64,000 nt of DNA from Isochrysis galbana (taxonomy: Eukaryota; Haptophyta; Isochrysidales; Isochrysidaceae), in NCBI GenBank assembly GCA_018136815.1, contig CM030939.1:248001-312000 (forward strand), written 5' to 3'. A program made the position numbers and the translations under genes. The notes under the pieces were generated by a model. It searched no databases. It had not been told where the DNA came from and saw only the letters and a program-made list of their open reading frames with translations. Shown here one piece after another: positions 10,301 to 20,409 of this stretch (position 1 is its first letter; each line of letters opens with the position of its first letter).

Positions 10301-10894
10301 CATTACCCATCCATACCCGACATTGCCTGCACTTCACCCCTCCATGGTCATCGAATGCGGGCGCGGGCTCACAGTGCTGTGGGCTGAGCGCGCGGCGATT
10401 GCGGCTGGTGAGGTGTGGGTGTGTCTGTAGTCTGAAGCGGCGAGGCGAAGCGATCTCGTCGGGCCAGTGAGGGCGGGGGGGGGGAGGGGGGGGAGGCGCT
10501 TCGGAGGTGCCGTCGTTCGTGGGAGAAGGTGCGCAGCGATGATTTTGAAGGTGAGAGTGATTATGGAGAGACGTTTCGAGCGCGCGCGCGGGGGAGCGGG
10601 GGCAGGGGGGGGGAGGGGGGAAGGGAGGGAGGTCCGGAGTCATACTATTATGTGATTTGGGGGCCTTCACCTTCTCCTCTCTCTCTCGGTGGGCCTCTGT
10701 CGTCGTTGGGGCTCGGACGCCGCTGCGCGCCTGAGGGCGAGCTCGAGCGTGTGCGCTGACGCCCTCTAGGGTGCTGCACACACCAGTGCTAGCGCACAGC
10801 GTGACTCTCGGCCGCGTTTGGCAAGGCAGCTGAGTGATCGAAACGTGCCCAGTGCTGAGCCAAGTCTCTCTCCCTCTTCTTGCCCCTCCCTCTC
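10301..10894. other. G-rich intergenic region; no gene seen
   Basis: Holds G-rich runs (10470-10500, 10600-10625) and probably the promoter and leader of the next gene. No recognisable coding sequence. Confidence 0.35.
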
Positions 10895-12076
10895 ATGCGT
10901 GCTTGTGCTGCGCCACGTGCGGGCTATGCAACAGGCTTTGAGGTGTTGCCCGCCCCGGATAAGGGCAAACGTCGTGGCCAGGGCCCTCTACTACTGGCGA
11001 AGCGCCTGGGCACGCAGAGAGTCCATTTCGAGAAGCTTCCACAGACCGTGCAGAAGGAGGGGACAGAACTTGGTGCACACACGTGTTGGGCGATGCGCTT
11101 AGCCGGGGGAATCGGTGTGTTTGCCTGTCTTTCGATTGTCATTATATGCACGGTCTTCTACAGCGCAACGCTCCTCGTGCCTCTAGTTGTCACATCTGAA
11201 CTAGCTCGACTATCGCCACCATCTGAACTAGCTCGACTATCGCCACCATCTGGGCCGCCACCACTGCCTCAAACTGTGCTGCCTTCACTGCCACCTCGGC
11301 CTCCTCCACCCAACCCGCCTCCACTAGAAGCGCTAACCTCGGCCATGGCGTTAGAGGACCGTCTCAACTATGCATGGATTCACAGCTGGCTCATCGTCCA
11401 TGTCATGGACAATGGGGCTGATCCAAAGACGATGAGTGATCTTGCACGATACAAGCAGATGTGCGAGAATGGTACTGAGGTATGGGCTCAAGTGGGGAGG
11501 CCAAGAATGTCGCCGTATCAGGCCGATGTTTTGCAAGATGCCATTGCGGCCTCGGGCATAAATGCGATGAATCCGAATGTCTTCCGCCCCGGCTTTCATT
11601 ATCTAACTTGGAGTCACGGGACTCTCCGACGGATTGGAGAGCTTTTGGTTCCATACCAGCACATGCCAATCGTGATTCTCAACGCCTCCTCTATCAAAGA
11701 TCGCGTCAATTGTTGCACGCCTTTCGATGCTGGCAGCAACGGGAGAAAGTGCCCCACTCTCGGTGGAGATGAACATTGCGTGCCAGGTTGCGTCAATCTG
11801 CATCGCAGAGATGTCGAGGCGTGCTTCTCAGACACACATTACTTTTGGAACGAGGTGGTACTCGACGTTTGGAAAGACGGCGGATGGGGAGAAGGCGCTA
11901 TGAAAGGGAGATACATCACTGCTCTCGCGCTCGATGTAAACGCCAGCAGTATTACCCGGAAACTGGCTCGTGATGTGCAACGTGCTGCAGCTGCGGAGGG
12001 GCTGCCTCTACCCTTGTTTGCTTTTGACCCAAAGCATCAAACTGCACCGTTCAAGTTTTGGAGGCTTGCAAGGTGA
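10895..12076 (+). CDS. Unrecognised type II membrane protein with lumenal Cys-rich domain
   Basis: Single-exon frame of 393 residues from the ATG at 10895 (the frame is open slightly further but without ATG). One strong membrane segment lies at residues ~69-98, preceded by a basic N-terminal tail; this favours an N-in/C-out (type II) orientation, as in Golgi enzymes. A Pro-rich stem (about 102-155) follows, including a perfect 27-bp tandem duplication at about 11198-11251 (SELARLSPP twice). The ~235-residue globular C-terminal domain has clustered cysteines (NCC, ECPTL-like, CVPGC, ACFSD) suited to disulfides. Architecture resembles Golgi glycosyl- or sulfotransferases, but no family motif is visible, so no enzymatic function is assigned. 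Confidence 0.7.
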   Translation: MRACAAPRAGYATGFEVLPAPDKGKRRGQGPLLLAKRLGTQRVHFEKLPQTVQKEGTELGAHTCWAMRLAGGIGVFACLSIVIICTVFYSATLLVPLVVTSELARLSPPSELARLSPPSGPPPLPQTVLPSLPPRPPPPNPPPLEALTSAMALEDRLNYAWIHSWLIVHVMDNGADPKTMSDLARYKQMCENGTEVWAQVGRPRMSPYQADVLQDAIAASGINAMNPNVFRPGFHYLTWSHGTLRRIGELLVPYQHMPIVILNASSIKDRVNCCTPFDAGSNGRKCPTLGGDEHCVPGCVNLHRRDVEACFSDTHYFWNEVVLDVWKDGGWGEGAMKGRYITALALDVNASSITRKLARDVQRAAAAEGLPLPLFAFDPKHQTAPFKFWRLAR

Positions 12077-12829
12077 CGTATATGTAACCACATTTTCAAC
12101 AATTTCGAGAATCGAAACCCAGGTGATATTATTGCAAACGTATAACGTATTGCTACTAGATAATCATGGTAATAAATAAATCATAGAGCAAGGGCTGCAT
12201 TAGTTAGCGATCTTATCAATACCGTGTTCGACGCATCGAACTCTCAACCTCAGCACTCAACGTTTTGCGAATCAGGCCACATTGGACATTGGGGCCCCGT
12301 AAGCCGTGGGGAGCCTGGACGCCTAGCGGCCGCCCAATGATGAAAATGAAAATCACCAGCAGCAACGACAGCCACGCGGCCACATCTACATCTATCGGTA
12401 GAAGCCGCAACCTCAGGTCTGAATTTTTTCGCTGACATCCCTACATCTCGGGTATAACTTCAACTTCTATTGCCTCCTCTTGAGGTTATAGCAGGGTACA
12501 GGGTACACGCCACCCATATTCTGGACCCAAGTCACTGCTCAACTTATTTTCGGTTGTTGATAGTAATAGGCAACTAGGCAACGTACAGCAACAGGTCGTC
12601 AACAGGTCTAGTAAGTAGCTAATGCAGACTTGTTGACCTCTTTCTTTCGCTTACTAAGGCTTACTCTTACCTCTCAATAGAACGTATTAGAAGTCAGCTG
12701 TCCCATGCCGGGCTTGCAAGCCAAACTCGAGTATCATCTGTTCGTTGAGTTCTCCTGGCCCTGTTCATAAAAGGCCATCTTTCACTTTGACTTTGACCGC
12801 CCAGCCTCTAGCCTCACACCTAGCCACGG
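12077..12829. other. Intergenic, moderately AT-rich; no gene seen
   Basis: No coding sequence supported. Contains the motif CAACCTCAGGTCTGA followed by T6 at about 12408-12430, a form of a sequence that recurs near 48.3, 51.7 and 57.8 kb beside retroelement debris. It may be an old retroelement terminus. Confidence 0.4.
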
Positions 12830-13082
12830 GTGCACTGATTGTAGGAGTTGCCATCATCCATCATGGACCATGGGTGGGGTTGGCAGCAGTGCTGCCACCC
12901 TCCACCCTCCACGGGGAGCCCTTTTCCTAGATTGTGCTGCCACCCTCCATCCTCCATGGGGAGTCCTTGATTTGGCGGCGGTTCGATGGAGGAGGGCGGC
13001 AAAGCCTCGTGCAGGCTCTGGCTGTCAGAGGGGAACAGGATTTTGATTTTGCCTATTCCATGTTCATTCACAGCCTGCTCAA

Positions 13083-13100
13083 CTATCGTTATAACGATAG
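13083..13100 (+). repeat. Perfect 18-bp palindrome at the LINE 5' terminus
   Basis: CTATCGTTATAACGATAG is identical to its reverse complement. It starts 2 nt inside the element and ends 4 nt (GGTC) before the ORF start. Equivalent inverted repeats occupy the same place in at least five other copies in the window, with different arm sequences but kept pairing. It could fold as an RNA hairpin at the transcript 5' end or act as a DNA-binding site. Confidence 0.9.
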
Positions 13101-13104
13101 GGTC

Positions 13105-16100
13105 ATGGAGCGCGCCACGCTCCCCTCCTCTCTCTCAGCCCACCTCACCGCGCCGGCCGACCAAGTGATGGCCGACGCCACGCAGCCGCAGCGTCCCCCA
13201 GCCGGGGCCATGCCAACCCAGGTACCCGCGAGCCACGACCCGAACCGAAGCCCCAGAGCCACACGGACAGCACACACCACGACAACACACAACATGCCAG
13301 CACAACAAGACCAGCACAACAGAGCCCATGCACACCCAAAGCCACAAAGCGCAGTCTCCCATAGGGAAAGCCTCCGGGCTGGGCCCCTACACTGCCATGG
13401 CACTGACCTCGTGCGCAAGCACGTGGCGCAGACCCGGCCGGTCAGCCAGACCACCATCAAACCTCTGCTGGTGACATGCAGCAACAGCTGCATATCCCAG
13501 CAGCCAGGCTCTCCTGCGCAAGCGCAGGATCCATACACAAGGTTGAGAGCATCATACACCCACCCCAACACGGCCACGCGTGACACGCGCGGCCAAGACA
13601 CGACACGCAGAACGCGCAAGCGGCCAAGGGCAGCAACCTCACCCTCAAAGCCACAAGCCCTGTCAAAATATTCAAAAACACCAACAACACGAAGGCGTGG
13701 AGCCTTGTCGCGACACAAAGGAAAAGAGGCCCTCGGGAGCCCCAAACCTGGGCGGACGACGCGCACGACACACAGCCACGCGACCAGGAGGCTAACCAAA
13801 CACCCCCCACTCCCCGAACCCACACAGGCAAACCCCCAAGAGGGGGACGAACAAGAAGATGACGAAGAATACCAGCCGGATTTTTCTCAAATCATAATGA
13901 CCTTCACCTCCACGGACCGGGGCATCAAAATCAAAGACGAGGAGGCCTTAAGCGCCATAATAGCGCACCTCAACAAGCTCGAGGGCGTGGACCTCGAACC
14001 GGAATTTCTCGCCAAGAGCTCGTCGGGACCATGGGAAATCCTGGTCACGGCGGATTGCGCGCAACAATACCAGGCCAAGTTCAAAGACCAAGGTGTCTTC
14101 GCGCTAAACGGAGTGAAATATCCGATGGTCGTCAAATTCCAAACCTATAACGACAAGGCAAAAGAGCTCCCCCAGGCATCGTCCAAATCGCTCGCAAGCG
14201 CATTCAAAGACGTGTCCGCGCACCTGGTGGTACGTAACTATAAATTCGAAATGAAAGACGCCATCACCATATCTACTTTGGCGAGGGCACTCGAAAATCA
14301 AGGCTTCGTATTCCTGCAAGGTAACCAGGAACGCACCAAGGTGCTCACCAAGGAGGGCACCATCGTAACCCAAGGCAAGAAAGGGGTATACCACCTCTAC
14401 GTCGCGCCAAGGACGGGAACCTTCGAGTCCTTCCCCTTCCCACGCAAAATTCTTCTGAGCGTGAATAACAACCCATACCCCCTCGACTACGCGATCCGCG
14501 ACTGCAAGGACTTGGGAGGCGACATCAAAAATATGAACATCCACGCCGGCCCGAAAGGCTGCAAAGGTTACCACAAAAACTACGCAATGGCCTTCGCGCC
14601 CCCGCTACGCGTATGCGTATGCAACGAAGAGCGCCAAGCACGTCTTGACCGCGAACAAGCACGCCGAATGGCGCCGCCCAAGCGCACCTTGCACGAAGTG
14701 ATCGCCCCTGACTCGGGGGCGGCATGCACGCGCTTTCCAAAGGGCAAATGCCCCATGAATGTGAGAGGCAAGAAATGCAACCGCTCACACGGCCTCGAGA
14801 CCGCATGGTTGGGCGAGACGTGCATCGTCCCGTGCGCGTTCCCGCGCGCTGAGGATATGCCTCCGGCCAAACGCCCAAGGCACGGAAAATGCGCCCTAGG
14901 CGAAGGATGCCTATACAAACACAAGTGCGCCGCCGCCACCCCGAACACCCCACGCCCAAACGGCACCAGACAAGCTCACATAACTTTCAACTCCACCCTC
15001 GGATATCCAGGTGAGGGACCGATCACGGTCGTCTCGTACAACATGAACGGCGCCGGAAACGGCGCCCTAGGCTCGGTGCTTACGCAAGCGCGCAAGGCAA
15101 AGGTAGACATCCTCCTACTTCAAGAACTACACGCGTACGCAGACGGCAGGCACCTTCGAGCATGCACGACCGCCGGAGCCTTAGGCTGGCACATGGTGCA
15201 TGCACCGGCTAGTCAAACGGACATGGCGAGTGGAGTGGGAATCGCAACGCGCGACAACTCTCCTAGAGTGAAACTCCTACCGGACACGGTAGAGACCCTC
15301 ATAGATGGTAGACTGCTGAGAGTGAAATGTATCATAGACGCCAAAGAAATAGAACTTGTCTCCATATACCTAAACGCCGCGCCCGCGGAGCGGGCAACGC
15401 AAATAGATATCCTAAAGAATAGCGACATCGGTCGCAATAATGACTCCCTCATGGGGGGGGACTTCAACTGCGTGGAAAACGTGGAGCTTGACACGAGAAA
15501 GAAAGACGACCAAACCACGTACGGGAATGCGCACGGCCCCAGGCTAAAGGCGGCGACAAACTCGATGGGATACGTCGACGCATACCGACTGGTGAACGGA
15601 CCCGCGCACAGCGGATTCACGAGACTGTCGGGCTCCGTACACACACGGATAGACAGAATCTACACACCATTGACACAATCACGAATAAACTGGCAACGCA
15701 TAGGCCCGCACCCTGCGCTATTCACGGGCAAGGGCGCCTCGGACCACCTGCCCCTAATAGGAAACTTCGAATACGTCGGACACAAAAACGGACGCACATA
15801 CGACATACGAATAAACAGCGACCTACTAGACGAAGAAGACACGCGAAGAGTGATCAACCGCCTATGGACGGGACACATCACGGCGGAAACACCGGATGAG
15901 AGACTGGAAGAGGCCTGGGCGAACGCCAAAAGAGCGGTAGCAACCTACCTGCTATGGGCAACCCGGCAAGGAGAAGAACACAAAGCGATCGCGAAAGCCA
16001 CGGATGAGCTGGCGATCATTGGCATAACCCTGGAGGGAGAGGAGCCTAACCCCGCAAAACTAGACAGGATGAGGGAACTTAACCTAGAAATCACAGAACT

Positions 16101-19100
16101 GCGGAAACGATCGAAGCCGACGAACAAACAATGCTTCGAAGCACTGAAACACGAAGAAAGACTGACTAAAGAATTCTTTAAAAGATTCAAACCCAAAACA
16201 TCGCACAGCGCGATACCCGAGCTCTTCATCACGGGAGACTGGGACGCTCCGGGAGACGACGCGCGCCCCACAACAACGTCGGACGAAGGAATACGCAAAG
16301 AGCTGCGTAAATACTATGTATGGCTCTACCAAGAGCGCACGGCAACCAGAGACCTAGAGCTGGAAAACTTGCTGGAATCGCAGCCTCTCACGGCGAGGGA
16401 CAGTACAGCCCTGGAGGGCCGCATAACGCTAGAAGAGCTAACCAAAGCCATAGGCGAGATAGGCAACGGGAAAAGCGCAGGACCGGACGCCTTGCCAGCT
16501 GAGTTCTACAAAAAGTACACCGAACTAGTAAAGCACGACTTCCTCAGAGTCTTGAACTTCGCCCTAGCGGAAGGACAACTCAGTGTATCCATGAGAGAGG
16601 GTGACATCATAGTTCTATACAAGAAAGGAGACACGCGGGATCCAAGAAACTATAGGCCCATAACGCTACTACAAAGCGACTATAAAATTCTAGCCAAGAT
16701 CCTAACAAACAGACTAAAACAAGTGATAGGACACATAATATCCAAAGATCAACTGGGCTTCGTACCCAAAAGACTCATTGGAGAGGCCACACACCTTCTC
16801 CAACTCACACAGGCATATCTAGATGAGACGAAAGAGCCCGGAATCATGCTAGCACTGGACTGGGAGAAAGCCTTCGACAGAGTGAACTGGGGATTCTATC
16901 ACCTCGCACTCGAGAAACTAAAGTTCGGACGCGACTTTCAGAGATATGCGCGGACCCTCACCAACTCGGACGCAAAGCCGATCAGATACATAAAAACAAA
17001 CGGGGGCAGAAGCTTCCCTTTCAACATAGCCAGCGGCGTCCCACAAGGATGCCCGCTTTCCCCGCTAGCCTTCCTGCTGACAGCGGAAGCCCTAACCAGG
17101 GCGATAAACGAAGACGACAACATAAACGGGATCATAATCAACGGGGCCGAGCTCAAAATCAGCCAATTCGCCGACGACACCCAGCTCCTCGCATCCGATT
17201 ACGCGAGCTTGGGCCGATCGCTAAAATGGGTGGACCGATATGCGGCCGCCTCATGCGGCAAACCGAACGAACAAAAATTCGAAGGACTTAGATGGGGCTC
17301 CCTACAGCGCAAGACCCCACCGCAAGCCTTTAGGCGATACAAATGGTTAAAAAGCAACGAATGCGCAACGATCCTGGGCGTGCCACTGGGGGGACCCGGG
17401 GCCACCAAGGCCTTCTGGAGGCGCCTCGCCGATAAAATAGACAAAAAAATTACGGCCCTCGAACCCATAATCGCAAACCTCTCCATACACGGAAGAACGA
17501 TGGTAGCGAACTTCTTAGTGCTGTCCGTCCCAAGATACTGGGTACAAACGCTGGCAGCACCACAATCGTTCCATAGGGCGCTCAAAAACTCGGTAGCGAG
17601 AGTGCTATGGACAAACCCCCGCACGGGACGTAAACTGCAATGGATTAAACACCCGGAAATCCCGCTCAAAGGCGACACGGAAAAAGGGCCGCACTTAGGC
17701 CTAGGTCTCCTCGACTGGAACAATCATGTTAAAGCACTACAAGCAAAGTGGATACTGAATTACCTAGACGCGAGGCAGGCCCAATGGAAGCAAATCCTGG
17801 ACATATGGTTCTGCCGCACAAGCCTAGGTAGGGCGGCAGTAATAGCCGACGTACCCGCGCACAAACTAACGGACGGGATAAAAGGAAGGAGCAAGCTCCC
17901 TGCATTCTGGAAGCAAGCCATAGCAAATGTGAGAATGCTACAACTACAACCACTAAAGATGAGTAGGGACGGAGCGCTATCCCAACCCATATGGCACAAT
18001 CCGCACCATAGTGGGCCGAACATGCACCCGAGATGGATAGAAATGTGGAACAAACTAGAATGTATCACCGTACACAACGTGTTTAAAGACCGCGCATGCA
18101 AGGATGCGTACACCGCAGAGGAATGCGAGCAATACCTAAAAAACAATGATACATACATACAATACAAGGGAGAGTACATCCCCCGCGATAAATTTTTGGG
18201 CACATGGGCAAACGTAGTGAAACACGCGCAAGACCTAATAAAGGCAGCGGAACACGAAGCCGCTGCCGCCCAAACACGTGACCCCGAGACCAACACGCCA
18301 TTGAACACGGAAATCCCACCCCCCGTGATTCGCATAAACCAAGAAGGAGAATACTTCGCAGAGGAGGGGGGCAAATGGTACGAAGTCGAACTCTCATACT
18401 TGGGCACGCCCATCCTCGGCGACCACACGATAGCGGCACCCACCGACCTAGACCCGACTCCCCCCGCAAAATGGGGCGAAGGCTTCAAATCAAACAAAAG
18501 GACAGAATACCCGCTGCCGGACGAGTACACCCTAGACGGTCAAACGACGCTCGACGCGACTGAAGTCGCACACCTAACGAGAGCCCTACAAACGGCCTGC
18601 CGTAAACGCCGGCGACTCACGGGCCCCGACAACTGGGCGACGAGACTACCAATAACGGACGAGGTATGGGCGCATCTAGCCCAGATCTACACCTCGCCCA
18701 TGATGACAACGAGGGACACTTACCTGCACTTCAAGCACATTACACATAGGAGAATAGCCACAGCCAATAGATTCGCGCACCGAGACAAGGCGTGCCGTTT
18801 CTGTATGGCAACTGACGAATCCTCCACGCACCTGGGAGAATGCCCGCGGCTAACAAACATCTTCGACGCCCTGGACACACTAGCCCGACGCCCAAGCACA
18901 CCGGATAAACCACGCGAACAAAACATAATAGATAGGCTCTTCATACACCCAAACGGCCCGTGCCCAAAGGCGCTGGCAACGCTATACATGCTCGCATGGA
19001 GGTACATCATAACGGACTTCTACAGGATATACTATGACGACGCCACGTTCTCAGAGGAATCGGTGCTAATACGCACACTGGAAAGATTCACGAAACTGAG

Positions 19101-19320
19101 CAAGGCGCTATTATTCGCCAACTCAACAGACTCCGCGCGAACCGCCCAGGCAGGCATGGGGAGACAACCCAAAAAGAGGATAGATTTGGCCGACATCCGG
19201 CCGCTCTACGAATTAGGCGAAATAAACAAACTAACCCCCAGCGCGGAGCTCGTATCCCTAGCTGGTAAGCTAGGGATAGAGCACCTAGTCGAGACGGAAA
19301 CGGCGAAGCACAGGAGATAG
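13105..19320 (+). CDS. LINE polyprotein: zinc fingers, APE endonuclease, reverse transcriptase, C-terminal knuckle
   Basis: 2071 residues from the ATG directly after the terminal palindrome. The N-terminal ~540 residues are Thr/Pro/basic-rich, then an ORF1-like domain. Two CCCH-like clusters lie at about 535-615 (CTRFPKGKC...CNRSH and CALGEGCLYKH). An APE-type endonuclease spans about 636-890 (SYNMNGAG, LLQELHAY, GGDFNCVEN, ASDHLPL). The reverse transcriptase spans about 1110-1420 (YRPITLLQSDYKILAK, LALDWEKAFDRV, GVPQGCPLSPLAF, FADDTQLLA), the catalytic pair being FADD. A C-terminal CX2CX8HX3C knuckle (CRFC...HLGEC) lies near 1898. Domain order matches L1/Tx1-like LINEs, except that ORF1 and ORF2 are fused in one frame. 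Known function of such proteins: nick the target, then prime reverse transcription from the nick. No frameshift or stop was seen. Confidence 0.97.
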   Translation: MERATLPSSLSAHLTAPADQVMADATQPQRPPAGAMPTQVPASHDPNRSPRATRTAHTTTTHNMPAQQDQHNRAHAHPKPQSAVSHRESLRAGPLHCHGTDLVRKHVAQTRPVSQTTIKPLLVTCSNSCISQQPGSPAQAQDPYTRLRASYTHPNTATRDTRGQDTTRRTRKRPRAATSPSKPQALSKYSKTPTTRRRGALSRHKGKEALGSPKPGRTTRTTHSHATRRLTKHPPLPEPTQANPQEGDEQEDDEEYQPDFSQIIMTFTSTDRGIKIKDEEALSAIIAHLNKLEGVDLEPEFLAKSSSGPWEILVTADCAQQYQAKFKDQGVFALNGVKYPMVVKFQTYNDKAKELPQASSKSLASAFKDVSAHLVVRNYKFEMKDAITISTLARALENQGFVFLQGNQERTKVLTKEGTIVTQGKKGVYHLYVAPRTGTFESFPFPRKILLSVNNNPYPLDYAIRDCKDLGGDIKNMNIHAGPKGCKGYHKNYAMAFAPPLRVCVCNEERQARLDREQARRMAPPKRTLHEVIAPDSGAACTRFPKGKCPMNVRGKKCNRSHGLETAWLGETCIVPCAFPRAEDMPPAKRPRHGKCALGEGCLYKHKCAAATPNTPRPNGTRQAHITFNSTLGYPGEGPITVVSYNMNGAGNGALGSVLTQARKAKVDILLLQELHAYADGRHLRACTTAGALGWHMVHAPASQTDMASGVGIATRDNSPRVKLLPDTVETLIDGRLLRVKCIIDAKEIELVSIYLNAAPAERATQIDILKNSDIGRNNDSLMGGDFNCVENVELDTRKKDDQTTYGNAHGPRLKAATNSMGYVDAYRLVNGPAHSGFTRLSGSVHTRIDRIYTPLTQSRINWQRIGPHPALFTGKGASDHLPLIGNFEYVGHKNGRTYDIRINSDLLDEEDTRRVINRLWTGHITAETPDERLEEAWANAKRAVATYLLWATRQGEEHKAIAKATDELAIIGITLEGEEPNPAKLDRMRELNLEITELRKRSKPTNKQCFEALKHEERLTKEFFKRFKPKTSHSAIPELFITGDWDAPGDDARPTTTSDEGIRKELRKYYVWLYQERTATRDLELENLLESQPLTARDSTALEGRITLEELTKAIGEIGNGKSAGPDALPAEFYKKYTELVKHDFLRVLNFALAEGQLSVSMREGDIIVLYKKGDTRDPRNYRPITLLQSDYKILAKILTNRLKQVIGHIISKDQLGFVPKRLIGEATHLLQLTQAYLDETKEPGIMLALDWEKAFDRVNWGFYHLALEKLKFGRDFQRYARTLTNSDAKPIRYIKTNGGRSFPFNIASGVPQGCPLSPLAFLLTAEALTRAINEDDNINGIIINGAELKISQFADDTQLLASDYASLGRSLKWVDRYAAASCGKPNEQKFEGLRWGSLQRKTPPQAFRRYKWLKSNECATILGVPLGGPGATKAFWRRLADKIDKKITALEPIIANLSIHGRTMVANFLVLSVPRYWVQTLAAPQSFHRALKNSVARVLWTNPRTGRKLQWIKHPEIPLKGDTEKGPHLGLGLLDWNNHVKALQAKWILNYLDARQAQWKQILDIWFCRTSLGRAAVIADVPAHKLTDGIKGRSKLPAFWKQAIANVRMLQLQPLKMSRDGALSQPIWHNPHHSGPNMHPRWIEMWNKLECITVHNVFKDRACKDAYTAEECEQYLKNNDTYIQYKGEYIPRDKFLGTWANVVKHAQDLIKAAEHEAAAAQTRDPETNTPLNTEIPPPVIRINQEGEYFAEEGGKWYEVELSYLGTPILGDHTIAAPTDLDPTPPAKWGEGFKSNKRTEYPLPDEYTLDGQTTLDATEVAHLTRALQTACRKRRRLTGPDNWATRLPITDEVWAHLAQIYTSPMMTTRDTYLHFKHITHRRIATANRFAHRDKACRFCMATDESSTHLGECPRLTNIFDALDTLARRPSTPDKPREQNIIDRLFIHPNGPCPKALATLYMLAWRYIITDFYRIYYDDATFSEESVLIRTLERFTKLSKALLFANSTDSARTAQAGMGRQPKKRIDLADIRPLYELGEINKLTPSAELVSLAGKLGIEHLVETETAKHRR

Positions 19321-19870
19321 AGGCGCCTAACACGCCGGTGCATCACCCCTGGGACACCCACGTTAAGAGACACCTAATCTACCCTATCAACGCAAATCCA
19401 AAAGGCCTGCCCGGACCCCACACCCAGAACCGGGCCCTAGGTAGTGTACCAAGGCCGCACCCCCGACACCGAAGGCAAAGGAACGAGGGGGGGAAGGCAA
19501 GAGGGCGGGGAAAAGGGAGGTAAGGGCGATGGCTGATGTACAGTAGCAATAGTAGGCGCTGTCCGGCGATAGGTGTGTAGCCCTGAACCTTCAGATCTTT
19601 TTTTTTTTTTCATTCACAGCCTGCTCCCTGTCTCTATGGGCTGTTGGGGATTGGGGGTTGGGGGTTGGGGAGGCGAGGGCGGAGGAGTCATGTAGACGTC
19701 CTGGTTGGGTGGAGCGTGGAGCGGGCCAGCCTGCGCGCGCTTCGGCTCCGGCTCCGGCGGCTTGAGGCGGCCCTGTTGGGGCGTCGTGACTGCGATGGGC
19801 TGGGCGAGGGTAGCCGTCGGCCGTCGGCGCGTGCTCCATCGCTGAAACTATGAGGTGATTTGAGGTTTGA

Positions 19871-20409
19871 GGGAAATGGAAATGGCCCATTAGCCCATTC
19901 ACCATTCATTAAATGGCAAAAGGCAAAAGGCCACACTGAAGTGAACCCTCGACCTCCGAGTTTTTGAGGTGTCCCTTGGAAGGGGGTAGATGGATAGAAA
20001 ATAAAATTCTCTGGGGGACTCAAGGGAGGAGGGGCTCAAAAAAACGAATCCGACGTTTCAGTCTGTAAGGGATAGGTAGCGGCCTCTTCCTCTTGGGGCT
20101 GGTAAGTGTGTGCATTGCGCGTACTTCGATACATCCTAGCAGCTAGGAGCTAGGCAATTTGTTTCTCTAGATGTAAATGAATACTGGTGACTGCGCTGAT
20201 TCAGATAGCAGGTGCTCAATCCAAATCTCACGAGTAAGGAACAGACAACAGTAGATGTGAGTACAAATTGTATATTGAAGTTGAAGTGCATATATGGATT
20301 GATGTCGGCCATATACAAATGCGCACAATACACCACAGATGAACGGGGACAGGGCGGGTGAGGAGCACATCAATAGCCGCGGCGAGTAAGCCCAGGGGCA
20401 TTGGTAATC
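19871..20409. other. Intergenic; no gene seen
   Basis: AT-richer than its neighbours, with a short duplicated GGCAAAAGGC motif at 19915-19930. It probably carries the 3' UTR of the minus-strand DUF1995 gene at its right edge. Confidence 0.35.

Larger units (their letters stand above)
13063..19626 (+). mobile_element. Full-length, intact non-LTR retrotransposon (LINE) with 18-bp TSD
   Basis: The 18-bp repeat TTCATTCACAGCCTGCTC at 13063-13080 and 19609-19626 brackets an element of about 6.53 kb. It begins AACTATCG... at 13081 with a perfect 18-base palindrome, has a 24-nt leader, one open frame of 2071 codons, a ~280-nt 3' UTR ending AACCTTCAGATC, and a T-tract (19598-19610). Exact ends, an unbroken frame and an identical TSD indicate a recent insertion and possible activity. 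Confidence 0.97.
12830..19870 (-). mobile_element. Older minus-strand LINE 5'/ORF1 fragment, split by a younger LINE
   Basis: Two flanks of the full-length LINE are, on the minus strand, the 5' end of the family represented at 30.2 kb. The segment 19627-19870 corresponds to that family's ATG region (MEHAPTADGY... versus MERAPTAPTS..., with the GCGATGGAG start context). The segment 12830-13062 corresponds to its GTGGCAGCA-TTGCTGCCACC region about 300 bp further into ORF1. Removing the insert 13081-19608 and one copy of the 18-bp repeat restores a continuous ORF1 5' segment. The fragment is frame-broken and has no detectable 3' part. Confidence 0.8.
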
